Made by a program: the position numbers and the translations under genes. This document shows positions 1 to 7,437 of a stretch of DNA of 64,000 nt, piece by piece. This DNA comes from an uncultured Rhodoferax sp. (GTDB lineage Bacteria > Pseudomonadota > Gammaproteobacteria > Burkholderiales > Burkholderiaceae_C). Location of the stretch: contig NZ_CAMIHB010000005.1 in NCBI RefSeq assembly GCF_946221635.1, positions 62,001 to 126,000 on the forward strand, written 5' to 3'. Every line of letters starts with the position of its first letter. Positions within the stretch are counted from its first letter, which is position 1. The notes beneath the pieces were generated by a model, which was not told where the DNA came from, searched no databases, and was given only the letters and a program-made list of their open reading frames with translations.

Positions 1-702
1 GTCCCCCAGGTTCTTGCCCAGGACGGCCGCGTCGCCTGTGTAGTCCAGCACGTCATCGATGACCTGGAAGGCGGTTCCCAAGGCTTGCCCGTATTCCGCG
101 CAGGCCTCTTCCTGGTCCACAGTGGACTGGGAGAGGATGGCGCCCACGCGCGCGCTGGCTTCAAACAGCTTGGCCGTCTTGGAGCGGATGACCTGCAGAT
201 AGCCGGCTTCGTCCAGCGCGGCGTTGTGCATGTTCATGAGTTGCAGCACCTCGCCCTCGGCGATCACGTTGGTGGCATCGGCCAGCACCTGCATGATGCG
301 CATGCTCTGGGCTTCGACCATCATCTGGAAGGCACGGGAGTAAAGGAAGTCGCCGACCAACACGCTGGCGGGGTTGCCAAACTTGGCGTTGGCGGTGGCA
401 TGGCCACGGCGCAGGGCGGAATCGTCCACCACATCGTCGTGCAGCAGCGTCGCGGTGTGGATGAACTCCACCACGGCGGCCAAGTTGTAGCGTTGTGTGC
501 CCTCGTAGCCCAGAGCACCGCAGCATAGCAACAGCAGTACCGGGCGCAGGCGCTTGCCACCTGCTGAAATGATGTATTGGGAAACGCTGCCGACCAGTGG
601 CACACCCGAGTCCAACCTCTGGGTGATGACCCTGTCGACGTGGCGCATGTCGTTTTCGACGATGGAGAGAGCCGTCGAAGAGCCGGGAGTAGTGACTTGC
701 AA
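1..702 (-). CDS. ispB: Polyprenyl (octaprenyl) diphosphate synthase, C-terminus cut off by window edge
   Basis: Makes the long isoprenoid tail of ubiquinone by adding isopentenyl diphosphate to an allylic diphosphate. The minus strand reads a trans-prenyltransferase: GGKRLRP near residue 40, the first Asp-rich motif in LLHDDVVDDS and the second in VIDDVLDYTGD, then GKNLGD at the window edge. No ATG gives the conserved N-terminus. TTG at 702 (LQVTTPGSSTALSIVENDMR) fits best and lies about 28 bases downstream of a perfect TATAAT, so the leader is short and I see no clear Shine-Dalgarno. Divergent from rplU. Identity is strong; the start is inferred. Confidence 0.9.
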   Translation of the reverse strand, partial: MQVTTPGSSTALSIVENDMRHVDRVITQRLDSGVPLVGSVSQYIISAGGKRLRPVLLLLCCGALGYEGTQRYNLAAVVEFIHTATLLHDDVVDDSALRRGHATANAKFGNPASVLVGDFLYSRAFQMMVEAQSMRIMQVLADATNVIAEGEVLQLMNMHNAALDEAGYLQVIRSKTAKLFEASARVGAILSQSTVDQEEACAEYGQALGTAFQVIDDVLDYTGDAAVLGKNLGD

Positions 703-729
703 GGCGATGAACCGGTTTGTTATGCACCA

Positions 730-735
730 ATTATA
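730..735 (-). promoter_or_regulatory. -10 box (TATAAT) of the ispB promoter
   Basis: A perfect TATAAT on the minus strand, about 28 bases before the TTG start of ispB. The -35 region is not convincing. Transcription would begin near 723 and leave a leader of about 20 nucleotides. Confidence 0.55.
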
Positions 736-799
736 GAGAGGCGCCCCGAGGCCCGGCAGCCCGCCCAGGGCAGGGGTTTCCAGAAATTTCGGGGGATGG

Positions 800-805
800 T
801 ATACT
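800..805 (+). promoter_or_regulatory. Extended -10 of the rplU-rpmA promoter
   Basis: TGG followed by TATACT, an extended -10, lies about 50 bases upstream of the rplU ATG in the ispB/rplU divergent gap. A weak TTTCCA sits 17 bases further up. Consistent with transcription of the ribosomal protein pair; inferred from sequence only. Confidence 0.45.
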
Positions 806-855
806 TATGGGCTCTGCGAAAATTCTTTCGTGGATTCTTCTATTACGAGGTCAAC

Positions 856-1167
856 ATGTACGCGGTCATAAAAACCGGTGGCAAGCAATATCGCGTTGCT
901 ACTGGCGAAAAAATTAAAGTAGAACAGATTGCTGCGGACGTAGGCCAAGAGATCGTGATCGACCAGGTTCTGGCAGTCGGCAACGGCGCTGAACTGAAGG
1001 TTGGCACTCCCTTGGTGTCCGGCGCAAAGGTAACAGTCACTGTGGTGGCTCACGGCAAGCACGACAAGGTCAAGATCTTCAAGATGCGTCGTCGCAAGCA
1101 CTATCAGAAACGTCAAGGACACCGTCAGCAGTTCACTGAGCTGCAAATCGGCGCGATTTCCGCTTAA
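856..1167 (+). CDS. rplU: 50S ribosomal protein L21
   Basis: Component of the large ribosomal subunit that binds 23S rRNA. The 103-residue product (MYAVIKTGGKQYRV at the N-terminus, then FKMRRRKHYQKRQGHRQ near the C-terminus) is the full length expected for L21. The ATG at 856 gives the invariant MYAV start; the frame stays open upstream, but that extension is not L21-like. Twelve bases separate it from rpmA, the usual rplU-rpmA-obgE order. No oddities. Confidence 0.98.
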   Translation: MYAVIKTGGKQYRVATGEKIKVEQIAADVGQEIVIDQVLAVGNGAELKVGTPLVSGAKVTVTVVAHGKHDKVKIFKMRRRKHYQKRQGHRQQFTELQIGAISA

Positions 1168-1179
1168 GGGGCATAGGTC

Positions 1180-1437
1180 ATGGCACAGAAAAAAGGCGGC
1201 GGCTCTACGCGTAACGGACGTGATTCCAAGCCCAAGATGCTCGGTGTGAAGGCCTTTGGTGGCGAGCTGGTGAGTGCCGGTTCCATCATCGTGCGTCAGC
1301 GCGGCACCAAATTCCACGCTGGCGACAACGTCGGCATGGGCGTGGATCACACCCTGTTTGCACTGGTGGACGGCCACGTGTCGTTTGCGGTCAAGGGCGC
1401 TCTGAACAAGCACACTGTGAGCATTACAGCAGCGTAA
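1180..1437 (+). CDS. rpmA: 50S ribosomal protein L27
   Basis: Large-subunit ribosomal protein whose N-terminal tail reaches toward the peptidyl transferase centre. The 85-residue product starts MAQKKGGGSTRNGRDS, the normal form with no Firmicute-style cleavable extension, and contains the conserved GTKFHAGDNVG segment. Directly follows rplU and is closed by a strong terminator before obgE, so the two ribosomal genes form a transcript of their own with possible read-through into obgE. Confidence 0.98.
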   Translation: MAQKKGGGSTRNGRDSKPKMLGVKAFGGELVSAGSIIVRQRGTKFHAGDNVGMGVDHTLFALVDGHVSFAVKGALNKHTVSITAA

Positions 1438-1457
1438 TCTGCCCATGCTCCCCCGAG

Positions 1458-1486
1458 AAACCCTGCGCCCTTCGCGCGGGGTTTTT
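1458..1486 (+). terminator. Rho-independent terminator after rpmA
   Basis: AAACCC plus TGCGC pairs with GCGCG plus GGGTTT around a five-base loop, followed by a short T run (1481-1486). It lies between rpmA and obgE. Confidence 0.85.
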
Positions 1487-1509
1487 CATTTTTAAACTCG
1501 GAACTTGCC

Positions 1510-2601
1510 ATGAAGTTTGTTGACGAAGCCTACATTGATATCGCCGCAGGAGATGGTGGCAATGGCTGCGTCTCCTTCCGGCACGAGAAGTACAAGGAAT
1601 TTGGTGGCCCGAACGGTGGCGATGGTGGCCGTGGTGGCCATGTGTTCGCCGTGGCGGACCCCAACCTCAATACCCTGGTGGACTATCGCTTTGCGCGCCG
1701 CTACGACGCCAAGCGCGGCGAACACGGCATGGGCTCCGACATGTTCGGTGCGGCGGGCGACGACATCACGCTCAAGATGCCCGTGGGCACCATCATCAGC
1801 GATGCCGAAACCGGCGAAGTGCTGTTTGAGCTGCTCACGCCGGGCGAGGTGATCACCATTGCCAAGGGCGGTGATGGCGGTTTTGGCAATCTGCGCTTCA
1901 AGAGCGCGATCAACCGTGCCCCGCGCCAGAAGACGCCCGGCTGGCCCGGTGAAAAGCGCAACCTTAAGCTCGAACTCAAGGTGCTGGCCGATGTGGGCCT
2001 GCTGGGGATGCCCAATGCGGGCAAGTCCACGCTGATCGCGGCTGTTTCCAACGCGCGCCCCAAGATTGCCGACTACCCCTTCACTACCTTGCACCCCAAC
2101 CTGGGCGTGGTGCGTGTGGGGCCCGAGCAAAGCTTTGTGGTGGCGGATATTCCTGGTCTGATTGAAGGTGCGTCCGAAGGCGCCGGCCTGGGTCATCAGT
2201 TCCTGCGCCATCTGCAGCGCACCCGTCTGCTGCTGCATGTGGTGGACATGGCGCCCTTTGACGACAATGTCGACACCGTGGCGCAGGCCAAGGCCATCGT
2301 CAACGAGCTCAAGAAGTACGACGAAGCGCTTTACAACAAACCGCGCTGGCTGGTGCTCAACAAGCTGGACATGGTGCCCGGTGATGAGCGTCCTGCGCTG
2401 ATCAAGGACTTCGTCAAGCGCTTCAAGTTCAAAGGCCCGGTCTTCGAGATCTCGGCCCTGACGCGCGAGGGCTGCGAGCCCCTGATCAAGGAAATCTACA
2501 AGCACGTCAAGGCCCAGCAGCTGGCCGAGCAGCCCCACGTGGAGGTTGACCCGCGTTTCCTGGCGGGGGCGGCGGACGCCGAGGCCCCTGACGCCTCCTG
2601 A
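1510..2601 (+). CDS. obgE: Obg family GTPase (ribosome assembly / stress GTPase)
   Basis: Essential GTPase that associates with the 50S subunit and links ribosome maturation to growth state. 363 residues. The glycine-rich Obg fold covers about 1-158 (GDGGNGC, GGPNGGDGGRGG), then the G domain: P-loop GMPNAGKST at 166-173, switch II DIPGLIEGA at about 213-221, NKLD at 284-287 and a SAL motif near 315. The short C-terminal tail is typical of proteobacterial ObgE. Sits 72 bases after rpmA, beyond the terminator; proB follows after one copy of the 41-bp repeat. Confidence 0.97.
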   Translation: MKFVDEAYIDIAAGDGGNGCVSFRHEKYKEFGGPNGGDGGRGGHVFAVADPNLNTLVDYRFARRYDAKRGEHGMGSDMFGAAGDDITLKMPVGTIISDAETGEVLFELLTPGEVITIAKGGDGGFGNLRFKSAINRAPRQKTPGWPGEKRNLKLELKVLADVGLLGMPNAGKSTLIAAVSNARPKIADYPFTTLHPNLGVVRVGPEQSFVVADIPGLIEGASEGAGLGHQFLRHLQRTRLLLHVVDMAPFDDNVDTVAQAKAIVNELKKYDEALYNKPRWLVLNKLDMVPGDERPALIKDFVKRFKFKGPVFEISALTREGCEPLIKEIYKHVKAQQLAEQPHVEVDPRFLAGAADAEAPDAS

Positions 2602-2603
2602 AT

Positions 2604-2655
2604 GCTACGGATTTAATAGCTGCTTGCGCACTGATTTCGAGGGCTACAGGCCAAA
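2604..2655 (+). repeat. 41-bp core repeat, copy 1 (obgE-proB gap)
   Basis: Core GCTA...TAGCTGCTTGCGCA, ten variable bases, then GGGC, continuing as TACAGGCCAAA. The left part is an inverted repeat (GCTA/TAGC). It fills almost the whole obgE-proB gap and ends directly before the proB ATG at 2656. It matches the copies at 13585, 28884 and 38310 in the same orientation with identical spacing. Confidence 0.85.
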
Positions 2656-3792
2656 ATGATTCAAAAATTCAGTTCTCCGGTATTGCGCGATGCACGCCGT
2701 GTGGTGGTCAAGGTGGGGTCCAGTTTGGTGACCAACGAAGGTCGAGGACTGGATGAGCAGGCGATTGGTGAGTGGTGCCGTCAACTGGCCCTGCTGATCC
2801 GCGATGGTCGTGAGGTCATCATGGTGTCCAGCGGCGCCATCGCCGAGGGCATGAAGCGCCTGGGTTGGGCTACCCGACCCAAGGAGGTGCACGAGTTGCA
2901 GGCCGCCGCTGCCGTGGGACAGATGGGGCTGGCGCAGATGTACGAGTCCAAGCTCAGCGCCAATGGCCTGGGCAGCGCCCAGGTACTGCTGACCCATGCG
3001 GATCTGGCGGACCGCGAGCGCTATCTCAATGCCCGTTCGACCTTGCTCACGCTGCTCAAACTCGGTGTGGTGCCGGTTATCAACGAGAACGACACGGTGG
3101 TCAACGACGAGATCAAGTTCGGTGACAACGACACTCTGGGGGCGCTGGTGGCGAACCTGGTGGAGGCGGACGCGCTGGTCATCCTGACGGACCAGAAGGG
3201 GCTTTACACCGCCGATCCTCGCAAGGACCCGGCTGCGGAGTTTGTGCACGAGGCCAAGGCTGGCGACCCGGCGCTGGAGCTGATGGCGGGCGGTGCCGGC
3301 TCCAGCATTGGTCGCGGCGGCATGCTGACCAAGATCCTCGCGGCCAAGCGCGCGGCGGGTTCTGGTGCCTCGACCGTGATCGCCTGGGGCCGCGAGGCCG
3401 ATGCCCTGGTGCGGCTGACCCAGGGCGATGCGATTGGCACGCTGTTGATCGCGCAGACCCAAAAGAACCAGGCCCGCAAGCAGTGGATGGCGGACCACCT
3501 GCAGATGCGCGGTGCCGTGGTCGTCGATGCCGGGGCGGCTGCCAAGGTGCGTGACGAAGGCAAGAGCCTGCTGCCCATCGGCATGGTGCTGGTGGACGGT
3601 GATTTCTCGCGCGGCGATGTGATCGCCGTGCGCGACGAGTCAGGCCAGGAGATTGCTCGCGGCCTGGCCAACTACTCCAGTGCCGAGGCGCGGCTCATTT
3701 GTCGCAAGCCTTCGAGCGAGTTTGAACGTTTGCTGGGCTACGCCGCGGAGCCCGAGATGCTGCACCGGGATAACCTGGTTCTCAGCCGCTGA
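2656..3792 (+). CDS. proB: Glutamate 5-kinase
   Basis: First step of proline synthesis: ATP-dependent phosphorylation of L-glutamate to glutamyl 5-phosphate in the cytoplasm. 378 residues: amino acid kinase domain from about 15 (KVGSSLV, VSSGAIAEG, INENDTV, DNDTLGALVA, LTDQKGLYTADPR) to about 265, and a C-terminal PUA domain (GAVVVDAGAAAKV to the end). Length equals the family norm. The ATG at 2656 directly follows a repeat copy, so the ribosome binding region is repeat-derived; no good Shine-Dalgarno is visible. proA is not adjacent. Confidence 0.97.
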   Translation: MIQKFSSPVLRDARRVVVKVGSSLVTNEGRGLDEQAIGEWCRQLALLIRDGREVIMVSSGAIAEGMKRLGWATRPKEVHELQAAAAVGQMGLAQMYESKLSANGLGSAQVLLTHADLADRERYLNARSTLLTLLKLGVVPVINENDTVVNDEIKFGDNDTLGALVANLVEADALVILTDQKGLYTADPRKDPAAEFVHEAKAGDPALELMAGGAGSSIGRGGMLTKILAAKRAAGSGASTVIAWGREADALVRLTQGDAIGTLLIAQTQKNQARKQWMADHLQMRGAVVVDAGAAAKVRDEGKSLLPIGMVLVDGDFSRGDVIAVRDESGQEIARGLANYSSAEARLICRKPSSEFERLLGYAAEPEMLHRDNLVLSR

Positions 3793-3815
3793 TCTTCGCA
3801 GTTTCGTCAGTTAAC

Positions 3816-4343
3816 TCAGTCATTGCTGGACTTGGTGTTACGGGGTTTTTGCTGGGTTTTCAGCGCCCTGAGTACCACGTCCTGGTTGTTGGCCACACGC
3901 GTGTCGCAGGCGGCCAGGCGTGCAAACACAAAGGCATGGCGCGAGGGCTGGTTGTCATTCAGGTCGCGCCAGGCGGGGTTGTCCACCAGGGACCAAGTGC
4001 CGGAGCTGCCTGCCCGCGCATACGTCTTGACCTGGTCGCTGGCGCAGCGTATGCCTTCGTAGGCCGCGTTGACGGTGCCGCTGGCATTGCTCATCACCAC
4101 CACATAGCGCACGACGCCGTCGTTACCGACTTGCACGGTGGCGGGGTCGATGGCAACCCGCACCGTGACAAAGTTGGGCATTTCCAGCGGCAGGGCACGG
4201 TCCTTGGAGAACGCAGGCGGCGGCGGCTCCTTGTCTTCCACCCAGTCCAGGTTGTCGAGTCCGTTGCCATTCTGGGCCCAGGCCGCGAGCAGACTGGCGG
4301 CCAGCAAAAGGCCGGTCAAGACCGGTCGCACATACTTAATCAT
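3816..4343 (-). CDS. CNP1-like family exported protein of unknown function
   Basis: 175 residues. A signal peptide is clear (MIKYVRPVLTGLLLAASLLAAWAQ), so the protein is exported to the periplasm or outer membrane. The rest resembles the CNP1-like family (named from a neisserial protein) found next to rppH in many betaproteobacteria; its biochemical role is unknown. The start at 4343 overlaps the rppH stop by eight bases (ATGATTAA), which suggests translational coupling. A longer in-frame start is possible but would bury the signal peptide. Convergent with proB. Confidence 0.8.
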   Translation of the reverse strand: MIKYVRPVLTGLLLAASLLAAWAQNGNGLDNLDWVEDKEPPPPAFSKDRALPLEMPNFVTVRVAIDPATVQVGNDGVVRYVVVMSNASGTVNAAYEGIRCASDQVKTYARAGSSGTWSLVDNPAWRDLNDNQPSRHAFVFARLAACDTRVANNQDVVLRALKTQQKPRNTKSSND

Positions 4344-4965
4344 GGTGTGATGGTGGAACAGCGCCGGGCTGAGGATCCAGCGAGGCGCCGGGAGGCAAGT
4401 CAAGGGGCGCGCTTTGGGACACGGGGCCACTCCCATGGTCCTCGTGGTTGCGAGGGCGGTGGTTGTGGCGCAGGTAGCGGTTGCGCGGTTCGTGCCGCGG
4501 CAGGTAGCGGGCCAGTTCCGTCAGCGCCATTTCATAGACACCTCGCTTGAACTCGACCACCGCGTCCAACGGGACCCAGTAATCATTCCAGCGCCAGGCG
4601 TCGAATTCCGGATGGTCGGTGGCACGCAGGTTCAGGTCCCAATCGTGCCCCACCAACTGGAGCAGGAACCAGATCTGTTTCTGGCCTTTGTAATGGCCGC
4701 GTGCATCCCGCCGGATGTAGCGGTCTGGCACCTCGTAGCGCAACCAGTCTCGGGTGCGGGCAACAATGCTGACGTGCTCCGGCAGGAGCCCCACTTCCTC
4801 GTGCAATTCGCGGAACATGGCCTGCTCGGGAGTTTCGCCCCGGTCAATGCCGCCCTGCGGAAACTGCCACGAATGGGTACGTATGCGCTTGCCCCAAAAT
4901 ACCTGATTTTTCTGGTTGAGCAGGACGATGCCGACATTGGGCCGAAATCCGTCCCGGTCAAGCAT
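4336..4965 (-). CDS. rppH: RNA pyrophosphohydrolase (Nudix)
   Basis: Removes pyrophosphate from the 5' end of mRNA and so starts 5'-end-dependent decay. 209 residues. The Nudix box is complete: GGIDRGETPEQAMFRELHEEVGL (G-x5-E-x7-REVGL form) near residues 38-60, preceded by WQFPQGG. The family-typical start MLDRDGFRPNVGIVLLN fixes ATG at 4965. The basic, proline-rich tail after about residue 165 is longer than in E. coli RppH, as is usual in Burkholderiales. Divergent from proS, coupled to the CNP1-like gene. Confidence 0.95.
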   Translation of the reverse strand: MLDRDGFRPNVGIVLLNQKNQVFWGKRIRTHSWQFPQGGIDRGETPEQAMFRELHEEVGLLPEHVSIVARTRDWLRYEVPDRYIRRDARGHYKGQKQIWFLLQLVGHDWDLNLRATDHPEFDAWRWNDYWVPLDAVVEFKRGVYEMALTELARYLPRHEPRNRYLRHNHRPRNHEDHGSGPVSQSAPLDLPPGASLDPQPGAVPPSHHD

Positions 4966-5056
4966 AATCAAACCCCAATTTTTAAACTTGGTTCATTATG
5001 CACAGCGAATGCGGTGCATCAAGAGCAGAACGCCTCCGTAGTCAGCGAGTTCCTTC

Positions 5057-6799
5057 ATGAAAGCCTCCCAATTCCTCATCTCCACCCTCAAAGAAGCGCC
5101 CGCAGACGCCGAGGTGGCCAGCCACAAGCTCATGATGCGCGCCGGCATGATCAAGAAGCTGGGAGCCGGCATCTACACCTACATGCCCATGGGCCTGCGC
5201 GTGATCCGCAAGGTGGAAGCCATCGTGCGCGAGGAAATGAACCGCGCGGGTGCCGTGGAGTGCACCATGCCCGTGGTGCAGCCGGCCGAACTCTGGCAGG
5301 AAACCGGCCGCTTCGACAAGATGGGCCCCGAGCTGCTGCGCATCAAGGACAGGCATGACCGTGACTTCGTGATCCAACCTACCAGCGAAGAAGTGGTGAC
5401 TGACATCGCCCGCCAGGAGATCAAGAGCTACAAGCAGCTGCCCAAGAACCTTTACCAGATTCAGACCAAGTTCCGTGATGAGCGCCGTCCACGCTTCGGC
5501 CTGATGCGCGGGCGTGAGTTCATCATGAAGGATGCCTACAGCTTTGACCGTGATCAGGAGTCAGCCAAGGCCAGCTACCAGGTCATGGCCGGTGCCTACC
5601 GCAAAATCTTCGACCGCTTTGGCCTGCGCTACCGCGCCGTGGCGGCCGACAGCGGCGCCATTGGTGGCGACCTGAGCGAAGAGTTCCAGGTGATCGCCTC
5701 CACGGGTGAAGACGCCATCATCTACTGCCCGACCAGCGACTACGCCGCCAATATCGAAAAGGCTGAGGCTTTGGCACCCGTAGCCCCCAGGGGATCTGCG
5801 CAAGCAGCTATGGAAAAGATAGCAACACCGGGCAAAAGCACTTGCGAGGACGTGGCGGCACTGCTCAATGTGCCGCTGCAGACCACCGTCAAATCGCTGG
5901 TGTTGGCCACGGACGAGAAGGACGAGCAAGGTAGCGTGAAGAAGACAACGGTCTGGCTGTTGCTGCTGCGTGGCGACCACGACATGAACGAAGTCAAGGT
6001 CGGCAAGCTGCCCGGCCTGGCCGACTTCCGCTTTGCCACCGTGCCCGAAATCGAGGCCCACTTTGGCGCCAAGCCCGGTTATCTGGGCCCCATCGGTCTG
6101 AAGCAGCCGGTGAAGATCGTGGCTGACCGCGAGGTGGCCGTGATGGCCGACTGGATTTGCGGCGCCAATGAGGAGGACTTCCACATCCGCGGCGTGAACT
6201 GGGGCCGCGATCTGCCCGAGCCTGCTGTGGTGGCTGATCTGCGCAATGTGGTGGCGGGCGACGCCTCGCCCGACGGCAAGGGCGTGCTGGCGATTGAGCG
6301 CGGCATTGAGGTGGGCCATGTGTTCTACCTGGGCACCAAGTACTCCAAGGCCATGAATGCCACGTTCCTGGACGTGAATGGCAAGCCGCAGTTCATGGAG
6401 ATGGGCTGCTATGGCATCGGCATCACCCGCTTGCCGGCCGCTGCCATCGAGCAGAACCATGACGACAAGGGCATCATCTGGCCCGACGCACTGGCGCCTT
6501 TCACCGTGGTGCTGTGCCCCATCAGCCCCGACCGCTTTGCCGATGTGAAGGCGGCCGCCGACACGCTGTACGCCGAATTGCTGGCGGCGGGGGTGGACGT
6601 GATCCTGGACGACCGCAACGAGCGTCCCGGTGCCATGTTTGCCGACTGGGAATTGATCGGCGTGCCGCACCGCGTGACCATTGGCGACCGTGCGCTCAAG
6701 GAAGGTGTGGTGGAGTACCAGCACCGCCGCGACACCGAGGCCACCAAGGTGCCCGTAGGCGAGATTGCCGCCTTGCTGCGCGCCCGCCTGCAGGCATGA
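5057..6799 (+). CDS. proS: Prolyl-tRNA synthetase, with a repeat copy in its editing domain
   Basis: Charges tRNA-Pro. 580 residues, bacterial-type class II enzyme: catalytic core at the N-terminus (motif 2 FRDERRPRFGLMRGREF near 138-155), the INS editing domain inserted at about 225-410 (hydrolyses Ala-tRNA-Pro), then motif 3 and the anticodon-binding domain (PGAMFADWELIGVPHR). At 5780-5823 the 41-bp repeat is read in frame (VAPRGSAQAAMEKIA) at the start of the INS domain, where related enzymes carry a linker of similar length as I recall them. Its stop overlaps the next gene as ATGA. Confidence 0.97.
   Translation: MKASQFLISTLKEAPADAEVASHKLMMRAGMIKKLGAGIYTYMPMGLRVIRKVEAIVREEMNRAGAVECTMPVVQPAELWQETGRFDKMGPELLRIKDRHDRDFVIQPTSEEVVTDIARQEIKSYKQLPKNLYQIQTKFRDERRPRFGLMRGREFIMKDAYSFDRDQESAKASYQVMAGAYRKIFDRFGLRYRAVAADSGAIGGDLSEEFQVIASTGEDAIIYCPTSDYAANIEKAEALAPVAPRGSAQAAMEKIATPGKSTCEDVAALLNVPLQTTVKSLVLATDEKDEQGSVKKTTVWLLLLRGDHDMNEVKVGKLPGLADFRFATVPEIEAHFGAKPGYLGPIGLKQPVKIVADREVAVMADWICGANEEDFHIRGVNWGRDLPEPAVVADLRNVVAGDASPDGKGVLAIERGIEVGHVFYLGTKYSKAMNATFLDVNGKPQFMEMGCYGIGITRLPAAAIEQNHDDKGIIWPDALAPFTVVLCPISPDRFADVKAAADTLYAELLAAGVDVILDDRNERPGAMFADWELIGVPHRVTIGDRALKEGVVEYQHRRDTEATKVPVGEIAALLRARLQA
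5780..5823 (-). repeat. 41-bp core repeat, copy 2 (inside proS)
   Basis: On the plus strand: GTAGCCC, ten variable bases, TGCGCAAGCAGCTAT and a closing ATAGC, so the copy is inverted relative to copy 1. Core length is 41 bases, the same as the intergenic copies. Read in frame by proS with no stop codon. Confidence 0.8.
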
Positions 6800-7437
6800 G
6801 GCCTGGCCCGGCCGTAGCGGGCGTTTCAAGGCGAACTGGCCTGCAGGCCCTGTTGGGTCTGTGCGGAGCGCTATCGTTTATGCAGCAGGCTCAGGCCGGC
6901 GCGCAGGTGGAGGAGCCTCTGGCCGACGCCGTGCGCACGGCGCTGAGCGCGGCCATTGCCAACACCGCGCCGCCCGAGCCGGTGTTTGCGGACACCGAGG
7001 CGCGCCTGCACTACCTGCGCTGGCTGGGGGCCATGAGTGAGCGACTCAAGAAAAAGAAACCCGACTGGCAGACCCGCAAGGACTTTTTGCAGACTGTCTG
7101 GTACGAAAGCAAGCGCGCGGGGCTGGACGTGTCCCTGGTGCTGGGGCTGATCCAGGTGGAAAGCAATTTCCGCAAGTTCGCCGTGAGCAGCGTGGGCGCG
7201 CGGGGCTACATGCAGGTCATGCCCTTCTGGACGCGTGTGATTGGCGATGGTGATGCGGGCAAGCTGTTCCACATGGGTACCAACCTGCGCTTTGGCTGCG
7301 TGATCCTGCGCCATTACCTGGACCGCGAGCGCGGCGACCTGTACATGGCGCTGGGCCGCTACAACGGTTCGCGCGGCAAGGCGCCGTACCCGAATGCCGT
7401 CATGGGCGCAAAGCGGAACTGGGACTGGGCGGGATAA
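6796..7437 (+). CDS. Lytic transglycosylase, SLT domain
   Basis: Predicted to cleave peptidoglycan glycan strands with formation of 1,6-anhydro ends in the periplasm. 213 residues; an N-terminal signal segment (LQALLGLCGALSFMQQAQA) and an SLT domain with the catalytic glutamate in LGLIQVESNFRKFAVS, followed by GARGYMQVMPFW and RYNGS. ATG at 6796 overlaps the proS stop (ATGA), so the two are probably co-translated. The last 38 bases overlap the convergent GGDEF/EAL gene. Confidence 0.9.
   Translation: MRPGPAVAGVSRRTGLQALLGLCGALSFMQQAQAGAQVEEPLADAVRTALSAAIANTAPPEPVFADTEARLHYLRWLGAMSERLKKKKPDWQTRKDFLQTVWYESKRAGLDVSLVLGLIQVESNFRKFAVSSVGARGYMQVMPFWTRVIGDGDAGKLFHMGTNLRFGCVILRHYLDRERGDLYMALGRYNGSRGKAPYPNAVMGAKRNWDWAG

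Noticed and set aside
161..730. Alternative minus-strand frames at the window start as candidate genes
   Set aside because: The correct frame is ispB, which has both Asp-rich motifs; the others give no known motif.
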